Assembly: GCA_023101885.1 (NCBI GenBank)
Contig: JALPQD010000625.1
Span: 155,967-219,966 of the forward strand
Direction: 5' to 3'
DNA length: 64,000 nt
From: Typhlomys cinereus
Taxonomy: Eukaryota > Chordata > Mammalia > Rodentia > Platacanthomyidae
Below the pieces are notes generated by a model. It saw only the letters and a program-made list of their open reading frames with translations. It did not search any database and was not told the origin of the DNA. A program made the position numbers and the translations under genes. Below are positions 1 to 12,370 of the stretch, piece by piece (within the stretch, counting starts at the first letter, position 1; every line of letters starts with the position of its first letter).

Positions 1-42
1 GCAGTTGTCCCTGTGAGCATCAGCCGACGCATTTCTGTGCTG

Positions 43-50
43 ATTTGCAT
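43..50 (+). promoter_or_regulatory. Vkappa promoter octamer (ATTTGCAT)
   Basis: A perfect ATTTGCAT lies 92 bp upstream of the leader ATG at 142, the usual spacing and orientation for the Oct-1/Oct-2 binding octamer of kappa V promoters. A TTTAAA at 88-93 could act as a weak TATA element. Confidence 0.9.
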
Positions 51-141
51 CGGGGTCACTAGCAATGTTCCAGCTGCTCAAAGCATCTTTAAAGGCAGCT
101 GTCAAGGTTCCAAGAAGCAGCCTCTCGTCCAGCTTTACAAG

Positions 142-747
142 ATGCTGTCAGCCGCTCTCCTGCTCTGGGTGCTGCTGCTCTGGGTTCCAGGTGAGAGATG
201 CAGGGACCTTCTGGGAACATTCACTGAGGACATCAGACACTGTGTTCTAAGCTCCTGAGCACTTGGTTATTTGATTTATGGCATTTGTAGTTGGTTTTAT
301 GTCTTCCAGTTTCCTATTTTTTAGTTCTCAGAATGATGTCTGTGATTTTAAATTGTGGAATCTCATGAAATATTCTTGAATATTGAAATGGTTTCAGTAT
401 GCCTGTGACAGCAGTTTGTGTGTTGTCATTCCAGGCTCCACAGGGGACATTGTGCTGACCCAGTCTCTAGCTTCCTTGGCTGTGGCTTTGGGACTGAGAG
501 CCGCCATCTCCTGCAAGGCCAGCCAGAATGTCAATGACGTACTTGGCGATAGTTTTATGTATTGTTATCAGCTGAAGCCAGAACAGCCTCCCCGACTCCT
601 GATCCATGAAGGATCCTATCGAGCATCTGGGGTCCCTGCCAGGTTCAGCGGCAGTAGGTATGAAACAACTTTCACCCTCAGCATCCATCCTGTGGAGGCC
701 GATGATGCTGCCACATACTACTGCCTGCAGAGTAGGGAGCGTCCTCC
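142..747 (+). CDS. IGKV: Immunoglobulin kappa V segment, IGKV3 (Vkappa21)-like; open, but FR2 Trp replaced by Cys
   Basis: This would encode an antibody light-chain variable domain after joining to a J segment. The leader exon is 142-190 (start [17 protein letters not shown]) with a GT donor at 191. The V exon is 435-747 with acceptor TTCCAG at 429-434. The mature start is DIVLTQ, the CDR1 is long, the first Cys is in the ISCKAS context, FR2 reads [10 protein letters not shown], and the second Cys is in TYYC. Length and both splice sites are normal, and there is no frameshift or stop. The oddity is FR2: the invariant core tryptophan codon is TGT (Cys), which should disturb packing of the domain and adds an unpaired Cys. 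The promoter octamer and RSS look usable, so this fits the IMGT 'ORF' class better than 'functional'. Mouse IGKV3 genes are the closest family I know. Confidence 0.88.
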
Positions 748-775
748 CACAGTGCTCTAGAGCTTAGCAAAAACC
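748..775 (+). other. V-kappa 12-RSS
   Basis: Heptamer CACAGTG (748-754), 12-bp spacer, then nonamer GCAAAAACC (767-775; one change from ACAAAAACC). It directly abuts the end of the V exon and is the RAG1/2 target. Confidence 0.92.
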
Positions 776-2510
776 TTCTGGGCTTGCTGCTCATTGAAGC
801 TCAGTTTCTCAATATCTATTCTTCACAGACATCTCAACCATGCATAACTAGAATTGGAAAAAAGTGTCCAAAGTACAAAACATATTTTTAAAAAAATCAA
901 TAAAAATTTAATTTTAGAACAATTTTGACATACAACCAATAATACGATTTTCCTACGTAAAGTCTTTACAGATTTGAAACCAAATGAGGTGGATGTGCTT
1001 ATTTATTTTTATATAAATAATTAAATGGCCTCAATATTTATACATATTTTATATTTTTCTTAGTTAATTTACATTTTGATTTTCTAATCGTCAGTCCTCA
1101 GAATACCACTTCTCAGAAAGACATAAATTTCAACACCAGAAATTTCCTGGTTAGGTTCATTACACGAAATGGTGGAAACTGTCCTCATCACAAATGAAAA
1201 TCTCTAACAAGTTTTTAGGGTATTCATGTCAACAACTGCGAATTAACAGTCTCAGAAATCATTTTCCAAAATAAAACTCGAAATATGATAATTCATTAAA
1301 TGTTAAGAAATGATAGTAAAAAGATATTAAAAGTCTTAGTTTCCATGATTGAATTCTTATGTTTCTGTAAGAGCAGAAATCCTTACACGTACATAAAATA
1401 GCCTCGATTCTGAGTTGAGATGTTACAAGCAGACTTTCTTAGTCGCCAGTAGTATGATAGCATGTGTAATCAAAACGAGCATTTTTCATTTTTTAAAAAT
1501 ATTTAATTTGTTTGTTTCACAGGGCAGAGAGAAAGTAGAGAGAGCGAAAAAGAGAGATGATGATGATATTCACGAATGTCATTGTGCACAGGTAAATATC
1601 TGAGAATACCTCCTGGAAGTCACTTTCCATCTCCTCCCATATGTGCTTTTGGAGATCACACTCAGGATGCAGACCTGGGAGCATGTGACTTCTCTCTTGA
1701 GTTGTCTTCCTAGTACCCAAGTGTGCAGCTGAGCAGTCATATCCTGGCTCTTTTGATCATGTTGTATTTAAATATGACATGTATTGTTCATGTCCACTAA
1801 CTCTCCTCCCAGTCACCTGAGTCTTTGAACATGTTTCCTCTCAATTTCTTCAGGTCTTTTGCTTGTCAAATAATTACCTGAATCCAACAAGTGCAGCTGA
1901 TACCTTCCAGTAAGGCATGGCCAATCTACCAGTGCTTAAACCTCAAAAGAAAATGATTCTCCCTGGTCCCGCAGCCGTCAACTGCCAATAGTCGCTCAGC
2001 TAAAAACGTGTCTCCAGAGCTTTCCTCTCATCCAGGCTGGGAGTTTTGACTGATTTAGTCTTGTGCAGGAAGACACAGCTGTTGTAAGCTCAGATGTGTG
2101 TTGATTGTGCCATAAACAGAAGGCACATGTCAGAGCATCCTCCTCATCCTTCCTCTGGTACATTCCTTCTAACCTCTGACACAAGATGTTCTCCCAGCTT
2201 TGGGGCAGGGAGGGTGGTTGACACAGATGTTGACAGAGATCTGTGACTGAGGGCTCTGCATTCATTTATTCTTATCCTTTGACCATGTATGAGCATCTGC
2301 ATCAACCACTGTCAACTGAAAGAGAAGTTTCTCTAACCACAGTTGAGAACAACACAAATCTATGCAGACAAACACATATATTTGGAAGTCAGTTTGACAT
2401 TATAATCACTTGACTAAAAAGAAATAGCAGATTCTGCACTAACATCTCTAACATCCCCAACCATAGTTCTTCACAAGTTTTTGACAGTAATCTCCCCTGT
2501 GGTGCATGAC
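776..2510. repeat. V-segment 3' flank, copy 1 of a three-copy duplicated block
   Basis: This AT-rich non-coding flank recurs with the same order of landmarks after the V segments ending at 10570 and 32747 (blocks 10599-12370 and 32776-34290). I see no gene. At about 1497-1745 it holds an old interspersed repeat with a GA-rich head, shared by all three copies (about 11340-11590 and 33520-33770), so that repeat predates the duplications. Confidence 0.75.
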
Positions 2511-2519
2511 TCAAATCCA

Positions 2520-3515
2520 ACAAGAAAGTGATTGATGGCTACATGGAGGAACTCAAAAGCAAGGAGATAGGGGATCATGCTTCAGTAGAGAGGAATAGGC
2601 CAAGGTCATGTATAATATGGAATTAGTGAGACATCTGGTGCAGCTCACTCTCACTTCCCTTCCTGATCACTTAGGACTGAATGAGTTTGATCTCACCAAA
2701 AATCAGTAAGGATATAGGGACTGGCAGATAGATGGTAATCATCTGGCAAATGGGACACTGACCTCTTCTCAAATTGCTGTGTCCTACTCCTATTCTTCCA
2801 TCTACCTTTTGAGTTTCCTCTTATTTTAAGATCTTCATTAAAACAGTCTTTTATCTTTGGTTAAGAGGTGACCTTCGATACCAATCAAAATGTAGCCAAG
2901 GGCAGTATAGGAAAAGCAAAATGGAAAACCATAAAAAAACATAATTCACAATACCAAGAACCAGACCAGTCAAATCTCTCTCCATCCTAAAGTTCAGGGA
3001 ACCTTGTGGAAGAGGGGGAAGCAGATTGTTAGAGCCTAAAGATGGGGAAGACCAACGATATGCAAGATACTCCACACAAGTTAGGGCTGCTGCAGGTAGG
3101 ATTGGACTTTTCCTGTCCTGCAGAATGGCTGACATATCAATGACCCCCCAAAGTCTAGCATGGATCACAAAGAAGAAGGCTCCAGGCAATATAAACTTTA
3201 GAGGGAGAGGATTAAAAGTCATAATAGACTTCACCATACTAATTGGGTGCCCAACAAGGGACACTAGACTATGCCACTGAGTCCTGAACCCTCTCTAGGG
3301 TTGAGGACTCAGAGGGTAGGTTGGCTTCCACATAAATGGATGCTCCAGGGGATGGGAGGGAGAAGTAGGGAGGGAAAGAAGGAGGAGGTGAAAGGAAAAT
3401 GAATGGGAAGGGGGAGGAGAGTGCAATGGGGGACAAATGGGGAGGGGTGGAAGTAGAGGAGAGGGGTACCTATTGAGCTTGTATGATTAGCAAAAAGATT
3501 AAATGTGGGGAAAAA
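2520..3515 (+). mobile_element. LINE-1 3' UTR fragment (old copy)
   Basis: This matches other L1 3' ends in the window, for example 31560-32540: the same run of blocks from about 2560, the polypurine G-rich tract (about 3340-3470), and the terminal GTATGA motif at about 3480. No ORF2 is present, so the copy is 5'-truncated. It is more diverged than the others and its A-tail is eroded. The open frames in it are incidental. Confidence 0.8.
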
Positions 3516-4103
3516 ACACCAAGGCACTCTTCAAAGCAAAAGAAATCCAGCTTTTCCCTGGATCATTTCCAGTGATAAATCTTGCACTGTGGCTCTAATT
3601 CTTAACTGTTGTGAAAAGTGCAGCATGAAATATGTATTGTGCAAGTTTTCCTGTGGTCTACTGACATGGACTCATTGAATACCCAGGGGTAGACAATGCT
3701 GGGTGGATCAGGCTGGCCTAGAACTTGCTCTGCTTGCAGTCTGCCCATGCTGGTGACCATCTCCCTCCTGAGTTGTGGATGCTGCAGGTTAACATCTGGG
3801 CTCCAATTATATTTTTCTCTTTCCCATGCTTTTCATATAATATTAAATTTACATTTTTCATTTATATTTGATACTTCTGATATTTGCATATAATCTGTGA
3901 TCTCTGAACCTTCCATAATTTTTTATTCACGGTGAAGAGTTTTTTATTTTAGATGCTGTGTTTCACTGACATTGTGGCATATTTTCTTCTAAAACTTTTT
4001 TATAAATGTTCATGAGGATATAGGATGGTCTGTCATCTTTCAGAGAGGTTTTCACTTGTGTAAAGTGAAACTGTCTAAACATATTCACAGGATTGTGACT
4101 TTT

Positions 4104-4349
4104 TTATTCAATTGTACATGTGTGTATATGTATGTGTAGAACCACGGGAGAATTCAGGAACCACCATGGACCTCCTTCACCTCCTTCATGTGTACTCTGC
4201 CCCGGGATTCACAGGCTCCACTCTACCAGGACCAGAAACGCAGGCCACCCTCGCTTCTACCTGGCATCTATACGTGGGGTCTAGGGTCTGAACTCAGGAC
4301 CTTCTGCCTGCAAGGCAGAGGCTTAACCCTCAGCCACCTCTTCAGTCCC
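4104..4349 (-). mobile_element. tRNA-derived SINE, family with unusual GC-rich body
   Basis: On the minus strand it starts with a tRNA-like head (A-box-like TGGCTGAGGGTTAAGC, B-box-like GAGTTCAGACCC), followed by a GC-rich body and a TA/CA-rich tail. It is flanked by a perfect 15-bp direct repeat (4089-4103 and 4350-4364), which is a target-site duplication. Two other copies are at 45662-45955 and 57783-58085. It is absent from duplicated block B, so it inserted after that duplication. Confidence 0.85.
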
Positions 4350-4392
4350 AGGATTGTGACTTTTACTCCCTTTAGAGCTCCATTTGCATGGG

Positions 4393-4600
4393 TCAGGTAG
4401 AAGGCTCACTGGTGAAAGGTACTTGCTACCAAGTCAAACAATCCTGCCTTTTAATCTTGAATGAACAACGTGGAGAGAATAGACCAAAACAGGTTGTCAA
4501 TTATACTCTGACCTCCCCACATGTGCTATAACCCCACATGTGCTGTAACCCATGCCCAATTGCTTTGGCATCTGCATATGCACAGAGATCAGAATAATCA
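4393..4600 (+). mobile_element. B4/B2-like tRNA-derived SINE (old)
   Basis: It has the typical order of a degenerate tRNA-like head, a GTGGAGAGAA motif, and a segment related to 'TCTGACCTCCACATGTG'. The paralogue in the duplicated block is at about 25090-25240. It is diverged and its ends are approximate. Confidence 0.55.
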
Positions 4601-6039
4601 GTGTTAAAAGACCTCTCTTTGCTGGAGAAATTTTAATTCAATCTGGGAAATCATTAATAGGACAAATCATGAAGAAATGATTTTGAAACATTTTTGTGAT
4701 TCATAAAATTTTATAACTCATTAAAAATAAGTGTGACATACTTTTGAAATAAGTATACTTATTTGTTTCACAAATGAGATTAAACCTGACTTAATATTTG
4801 ATGTTACAGTTTATAAAGCAATTTCAACATGTTTCGGTTTGCGTGAATGTTGTGATGTTATAATTACCAATACTGAGACTGCATCTTTGTAAACATAACA
4901 CAAATTTCAAGAGAATCTTTAGTGGATGTGAGAAAGTGTGGGAATGCTGCCTTAATCTCTAGTCAAAACTGCTTTAACTGCTTGTCATGAAACTCAAGAC
5001 AGCAACTGAGAGAGCATCTTTCAAATCATACCTTGAAGCACAATGCAGCCCAAAAACATTTGATTCATGATGAAGAGTAATGGAAATAATCTAAAGAATG
5101 TTTTCAATGAGAAAATAATCTTTGCGTCTATCGTCAAAACACTGCAGTTTGTAGCACACAATATTCTCAAACCTGAACTGTGGCTCGGATCATGACTTTG
5201 GTTTTGTTCTTGTAACTCATTGAGTTTGACAAGGGCAAGCTGTGCCCTTGGATTGGAATTCTATTTTGAAATGTGACAGAGTCACCAGTGGACACACAAT
5301 TGAAGGTAATAATTGTGCTGCATGTTCTCCCTGAATACATCAGTAGCAGAGAATTCAGCAAATCCTACTGTCATCGCCACCCATGTATGAGTCCTGGAAA
5401 GCACATTCGCATGCAAACCCAGTGCACCATCAAGATGCTTCGAGTGTTCAGCTGCATTATTCTGACTTACAGAGAGGGAGATTTCTCAGCCCTTGTCTTT
5501 GTCTTCCAGTTCGTCCATTCTTTCCACACCCATATCTTCTGCAGTGATCTCTGACCCTTATTTGGGATGGGATAGATGCGTTGTTCAGAATGGAGTGCTG
5601 AGCTGTTATTGTCACCATCTCTTGAACCCAGGAATCTTGTGTTTGTCACTCTTTATTGGAAAGAGTGTATCTTCTGATGAAGATTGGCAGTATATTTGTT
5701 TCTATGTAAAAAAAAAATCAGTGTTTGGAATGAGATTGACACTGTGTCAGTTTAACTAGGAAATAGATTTAAATTAATTCTTGGGTCTGAGACTTCCACA
5801 TAATATATTTTGAGTGGGTTTTCAGAACCAGCATGAATGATTTCCCTACTAAATAAACTAACTCCCAGCTGCTATGTCCCAGAGAATTATTTCCATGCAA
5901 TAATCTTTTATCCACAGAACACTTTCAATGTATGGAAATTTTCCCAGTCACTTAAAAACAGCATCAGACTGTGTGAAGACTGTGTCATGTGACTTTCACT
6001 CATAGGCTTATATTGTCATTTTAATGATTCACTTGTCAA

Positions 6040-6390
6040 TTTTTCTGTGTGTGTACATATTCACATGTGTGTGCTGTATGTTTTTGCATGGTGTCTGTGC
6101 CCATATACACATGCAATGATCAGAGGCTGGTCTAGGAATCATCCTGGATCGCTCTTGTGTATTAGTTTGAGAAAAGTCTCTAAACAATCCTAATGTGCAC
6201 AGAGAGGACCAGTCTGCCTAGACAACTTGCTCTTGGCATTTCCAGTCTCCTTCTGTGGGTTAATTTACAGGTGGCTGCACAACCACAAGGATTTGAATTG
6301 GGAATGAGGATCTGAAGTTCAGTCCCCTTGTAAGGACTTGGGTGCTGACATTGTGACAAATGACTGTGCCATCTCTCCAACCTCCTAATT
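6040..6390 (-). mobile_element. tRNA-derived SINE with GT-rich tail, minus strand
   Basis: Read on the minus strand, a B2/B4-like head (about 6385 downward, GGTTGGAGAGATGGCACAG) is followed by a diverged body and a (CA)-rich tail near 6045-6090. It is missing from duplicated block B. The boundaries are approximate. Confidence 0.55.
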
Positions 6391-9074
6391 TCTTATTGGG
6401 TACAACTTCCATTTGTTGAAGCTCTATAAAATCCCTCTATAGTTGATAATAAACATTGGCCTAGGCTGAATTTGGAGTTGATGTTTTGGTTAAGAGTATA
6501 TATGAAAGTGTCTCATGGGTGGCTAAACAACTGTCTTGTCTTCTTTCATTTCCCCTTTTTTTGTTGGTTAATTAGAAAGGGTACCACTGCACATTGCATA
6601 GGATGGATTTGAACTCCTGTCTCTTCCACTTGAGTTTGAATTCAAAATGCGCCAATGTTCAACAGTGTTTCACTTTGTGACTGTCTGGCACTGCAGGTAC
6701 TGTGAATTCCAGAAGCCTGATTTTGTACAGCCTCAACATTGCAGCCACACACTCTCCATCTTACCTTTTTCTCATTTAGACTGCAGTGTCTCTCCTCTTG
6801 CCAAGGCAGAAATGCAACCAAGGATCCCTTAATATTTGACTCAGTTCAGATGCAGATTTAGGCTCCTGTCCAGTTTACAGTACTGGCTCCTCATATATAA
6901 TATTTTATTGTTTGATTATCCTAATGTTCTGCAAAAAAGGAGCTGTGTTTAGTGACTTGAAACTGTTGCACATATAATGTGGGTAGGGAATGGTTAGATC
7001 CTCTGCCCTGCATTAATGGGCTGCAGTGATGTTATTGCTGAGAATACTTCCTCATCTGGAGATTAAAGATTCTTCTTCCTTCATTCTGCTTGTTTGCAAT
7101 GTTATTTTCTTTGTGATCCTGATGATGAGAGTCCCAGATATTATCAAGATACTTCCTGTAGGACAGGCTAGTGATCTATAGGCCACTGAAACTTCCCAGA
7201 TATGTGAGATAGTAGGCAAAAAAATCAGAGAATCCAGAGCAGAGACAGAATTCAGGTTTTCTCTGTCACTGCTTTTGACAATTGAACTATAATATGTCCT
7301 CATTAGTACACGTTAATTTCACATTTCTAAAAATCTGTTGAGTGACTTGCACTTGGGTGTCCATGTGTTTCTTAAGAATTGCAAAGGGTTCAGCTATTGT
7401 TCACTTGAACAGATTTTCCATGCAATGCTCCTTCTTGAACAATTACAGTGCAAACATAAACTCCTCTTTCCCAACTGGCTTATTTCATCTGGCCAGTATT
7501 CCTGCTGAGCACAGCAGCACAATTCAATGTACTTGAAAGGCTGAAGAAGACAGCTTATTTATGTGCTGCAGTTCAAAGCCACAGGGGAAAATATATTTCT
7601 GTAGAGATACATTGAAGAGATAAAAATGAATGATCAAACCTTATCCTCACTCTTGGACATTTCTTTTGGTATCAACTCTTCTCTATACTTTATTTTCTTT
7701 ACTTCACTTACTTTTTGTACTTTCACCTAAGTTATGTGGCATATATACACATGAATAAACTTATATATGTATGTATACACACAATCACATGCATGTCTAC
7801 AGATGGTTTTAGGTATATACCTCTAAGGAGCTGTTAATAATCTTAATGGTTAAAAGATGACAAAACAAAAGAGACTATTGACACTGCACCTGATTGCCTC
7901 CCAAAACTGAAGAGTAACACACTACTGCTTAAGACAATTTGCACTTTGGTCATACGATACAAAGACAAAAATTCAGAAAATGACCCCAAAATTAAATTTC
8001 AAGCTCGTTGACATACAACTAAAAGGTAATAAGCAAGCCCTTTAAGGTGAAAAGCCAACAGACTGACCCAAGGAGGAAACCTGTGAAGGTCAGCATGGTC
8101 CAGATGGAGAAGAAGATGTTTCAGGCAAAAGATTGGCATGAGTGTTATGGGATTATGTGATCATATTATAATTGAATTTAAGGGCTGTTCATCCTGAGGA
8201 AACTCGTGCCTGGCCACTGTAAGTGTGGCTAAGAGCTCTTGACTGTCCAGGCTGTGGAGGAGAACCCATAACTCCTTGCTAAGCAGACATGATAATGGTC
8301 TGACCTAATGTCATCTTCTGACCATTAGGTCCATAGACCCCTGTGGTTCTTGTCCTGCATCCACAAGGCCTTCTGTCCAATGAAATCATACAACACAGAT
8401 ACATAAGAGATCTGAGGGTCGAAAGTGAGTGACTGACAAATATTTGAACACCAAAAGAAGACCCTGACTGCCCCTTTCCTGTACCTGCCTTTACATGACA
8501 GAGGAGGGAACAGAGAAGTGAGGGGAAGAGAACTGCAGTCAGTGCCCTCTGGACATGAACAAGCACAGCCATTTAACCAAGCTTACTGTGCAAGACCTAT
8601 TCAAGGCTGGGTCAATTCCATATACAATGAATGAGGGAGAACTTCCGGCGGCCCTAGCTTCCTGGGAGAAGAAGGCATTGTGGTCAAAGCTGAACACAAG
8701 AAGGGGTCCCTTCTCGATCATTGGCACACCTACTGAAATAATACTCGCAATGGAACAGTTGCTCAAATAAACACAGGAATATACTTGTCTCATGGAACTC
8801 AGAGAGACACATGGACAGGAATAGACATTGTGGATGGAAAGAACCTTGTTGATAGAAGACATCTCTCAGAGTGGAGAGCAGGGAACAGATAAAGTAATGG
8901 TGGGAAGAAAATAAAACAAAATCATTATAATTCCAAGTGATACAAATTAAATTAAAAACTTTGTATCATAAACTATATAAATATTCTAATGTATTTAGGA
9001 CAACTGTTGTTTATGATCAGAGAACCTGAGTCCCTCATTTCTAGCTACAAGTAATTTGATAAAAGGCAGAGTAG

Positions 9075-9310
9075 AGGCTAGGAAATGGATCAGGGCTTAG
9101 AACATTTGGCTGGAAAGCAAAAGAATCTAAATATGGATCCAAGATCTCACGTATAAAGGTTGTGAGAAATGGCTGCAGCCTACACTTCTGACCCTGGAAG
9201 AAAGATCATGAGAAACCCCAGAGACATACATATTCATTACCCTCTTCAACACCCACCCCCAACACACGCGCAAAACCACACACTCATACCCACAGAGAAA
9301 AACAAGAGGC
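9075..9310 (+). mobile_element. B4-like SINE (old)
   Basis: A degenerate tRNA-like head (about 9090-9140) is followed by a 'GAGAAATGGCTGCAG' segment, a 'GACCCTGG' segment and a CA-rich tail (9235-9290). A partial duplicate is at 28400-28560, where L1 truncates it. Confidence 0.5.
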
Positions 9311-9863
9311 ATAACACACGACTAATTCCAGGATAGCAATTCTTATGTGACGGTGGCACACTATTCCAGCATTGACTTTTAAATAGGTAAATCAAGAGCT
9401 CTTGTATTTATTCTGGATGAAGAAAGTTCACAAATTAGGTTATGTTCCCAGACCTCATCTGCTTTCCTTGCTCTCGTCTCTAGCTGCTTAGTTCTTGGTG
9501 ACATTTATAGATTTGGGTTAAGGAACAGTAGTGGTGCTAACTTTCCTCATGAGCCCAACCAGGATATCTCTTCTTATCAAATAAAATTGATTCCCTTATC
9601 ATGATTCATTCTGTGAATTAATGTATTCTTGTTTGAAAATACAAAATTATTGGAGCATCATTGTCTTTTTTTTTTAAAAAAAAACATATTTTCCCATGAA
9701 ACATGCATAGTGCAATCTCCAACATGGTTCCTTAAAAGTAAAAAGATGGGAAGAATCAGAGGAACAAGTCATGACATTCTTCAGAATATGCTCGAACTAA
9801 TTCCAATAAAGTGAATGAAGAGCAGGTGTCCCTTTGAGCACCAGCCTACGCTTTTCTGGGATG

Positions 9864-9871
9864 ATTTGCAT
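9864..9871 (+). promoter_or_regulatory. Vkappa promoter octamer (ATTTGCAT)
   Basis: A perfect octamer 92 bp before the leader ATG at 9963, conserved with the copy at 43-50 although the downstream gene is broken. Confidence 0.88.
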
Positions 9872-9962
9872 CTGGGTCATTAGCAATGTTCCAGTTGCTC
9901 AAAGCATCTTTAAAGGCAGCTGTCAAGGTTCCAAGAAGCAGCCTCTAGTCCAGCTTTACAAG

Positions 9963-10570
9963 ATGGTGTCAGCCACTCTCCTGCTCTGGGTGCTGCTGCT
10001 CTGGGTTCCAGGCGGGAGATGCAGGGATGTGTTGGCAACATCAATTGTGGACGTCAATCACTGTGTCCTAAGCCCCTGAGCACTTGGACATTTGAGTTAT
10101 GACATTTATAGCTGTTTTTATGTTTCCCAGTTTCCTCTTATTTGTTAGTTATCAGAATGATGTCTATGATTTTAAATTGTGGAATCTCATGAAATATTCT
10201 TGAATATTGAAATGGTTTCAGTTTGTCTGTGACAGCAGTGTGTGTGTTTGTCATTCCAGGCTCCATAGGGGACATTGTGCTGACCCAGTCTCCAGCTTCC
10301 TTGGCTGTGGCTCTGGGACACAAGGCCACCATCTCCTGCAGGGCCAGCCAGAGTGTTAATTACTATGGCAATGAACACATGCACCGGTATCAGAAGAAGC
10401 CAGGACAGCCTCCCAGACTCCTGAGTCCACTGGGGATTCAGTAGAGTACCTGGGGTCGCTCTCAGGTTCAGTGGCATTTCATCTGGGACAGCTTTCACAC
10501 TCAGCATCCATCCTGTGGAGGCCGATGATGCTGCCACATATTACTGTCAGCAAAGGAAGGAGGTTCCTCC
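9963..10570 (+). pseudogene. IGKV: Vkappa pseudogene, IGKV3-like (frameshift, Trp to Arg, GC splice donor)
   Basis: This is a tandem copy of the first V segment. The leader exon is 9963-10011, and its donor reads GC rather than GT at 10012-10013. The V exon is 10260-10570, starting [11 protein letters not shown] with the first Cys present. Breaks: the FR2 Trp codon is CGG (Arg, in HMHRYQ). An extra base in FR2/CDR2, relative to the 142-747 gene, shifts the frame and gives a TAG stop at 10442-10444. The rest of FR3 ([13 protein letters not shown] in the original frame) is intact, so the frameshift is recent. The promoter octamer and RSS are preserved. Confidence 0.92.
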
Positions 10571-10598
10571 CACAGTGCTCCAGGGCTGAACAAAAAGC
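10571..10598 (+). other. V-kappa 12-RSS
   Basis: CACAGTG heptamer at 10571-10577, 12-bp spacer, nonamer ACAAAAAGC at 10590-10598. Confidence 0.9.
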
Positions 10599-12370
10599 TC
10601 CTGGGCTTGCTGCTCACTGAGGCTCAGCTTCTCAATGTCTCTTCATCGCAAACCACTCAACCATGGATAACTAGAATTGGAAAAATGTGTCCAAAGTATA
10701 AAACACATTTTTTAATAAAATGTCAATGAAAAATTTATTTTAGAGCAATTTTTGACATACAACCAGTTATAACATTTTCCTATGTAAAGTCTTTACAATT
10801 TGACACCAAATGAGATGAATGTGCTTATTTATTTTTTCATGAATAATTAAATAGCATGAATATTTGTACATTTTTTATATTTTTGAGGTAATTTACATTT
10901 TGATTTTGTAATCCACAATCATCATAATACCACCTCTCAGATACACAATGTTAAATATCAGAAACTTCCCAGTTAATCATTTCGTGAAATTGTGGAATAT
11001 GTCCTAATCACAAATGAAAAGCTTTAAACAAGTTTTTAGGCTATTCATGGCAACAACAAATTATCAGTCTCAGAAATTATTTTCCACAATAAAACCCTAG
11101 TTACGATAATTTATTACATGTTAGGAAATGATAGTAAGATGATATTAAAAAGGCTTAGTTTCTAAAATTGAACTCTTATAGTCCTGTTAGAGCAGAAATC
11201 TTTATATGTACAGTGGAAAATCCATTGTTCATTACATAAAATAGTGTCAATTATAAGTTGAGATGTTACAGGCAGAGTTACTTTGCCACCAGTGTTAAGA
11301 TAGCATGTGTAATCAAAATCAGAATTTTTTCATTTTTTAAAAAATATTTAATTCATTTATTACAGAGGGCAGAGAGAGAGAGACAGAAGAGGGAGAGAGA
11401 GACAGAGAGAGAGAGAAAGAGATCATGCTCATGAATGTCATGGTGAACAGGTAAATATTTGAGAACACCTCCTAGACATCAGTAAACATCTCCCATATGT
11501 GCTTTTGGGAGTCACACTCAGGACTTGGACCTGGGAGCATGTGGCTTCCTGGCTGTACCGTTTTCCCAGTGCCAAAGTGTGTAGTTTAGAAGTCATATCA
11601 TGGATCTTTTGAAAATAATGTGTATAAACATAACATGTCTTGATTGTGTCCGCTAAACCTCCCCCAATCAACTAACCCATTGCTGAACACGTTTCCTCTC
11701 AACTTGTTGATGAACTGAGTCCAACAAGTGCAGCTAATACATGCCTGGCTTCAGAACCCTCCAGTGAGGCATGGCCAATCTATCAGTGCTTTTACCTCTA
11801 AAAAAAAATGATTCTCCCTGGTCCTGCAGCCATCAACTGCCTATAGTTGCTCAGCTAAAGGTATGTTTCTGGAGTTTATCTCACATCCCAGCTGGGAGTT
11901 TTGACTTGTTCAGTCTTTGCAGGAAGCTGCAGCTGTTGTAAGTTCAGATGTGTGTTGATTGTGCCATAAACAGAAGGCGCATCCTCCTCATCCTCCCCCT
12001 GGTGCCTTCTTTCTAACCTCTGACCCAAGATGTTCTCCCAGCCTTGGGGCAGGTTGGGTGGTTGACACAGATGTTGACAGAGATCTGTGACTGAGCACTC
12101 TGCATTCATCTAGTCTTCTCCTTTGACCATTTATGAGCACCTGCATCAACCACTGTCAACTGAAAGAGAAGTTTCTCTGACCACAGTTGAGAGAAACACA
12201 CATCCATGCAGACAAACACACATATTTGGAAGTGAATTTGATGTTGTAACTATATGACTAAACAAAAACAGCAGATTCGTCACTAGCATCTCTAACTTCC
12301 CCAACTAGTTTCTTGACAAATTTTTGGGACAGTTCCTCCTCTGTGTAGCTGAACTCCAAAAAGAAAGTGA
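10599..12370. repeat. V-segment 3' flank, copy 2 of the three-copy block
   Basis: Colinear with 776-2510 and 32776-34290. It contains the shared GA-rich-headed repeat at about 11340-11590. No gene. Confidence 0.75.

Larger units (their letters stand above)
3680..9300. repeat. Duplicated spacer block, copy A (no gene)
   Basis: Long stretches align in order with 24650-28600: for example the segments near 3700 and 24661, 4390-5980 and 25080-26530, and 7490-9245 and 26825-28550. Copy B lacks the part equivalent to about 5980-7490 and carries an L1 piece there. A stretch at about 7230-7450 also resembles the flanks of the minus-strand V pseudogenes (19905-20120 and 36965-37090). It contains SINEs, listed separately, and old L1-like sequence. 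No V exon or other gene is seen. Confidence 0.72.
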
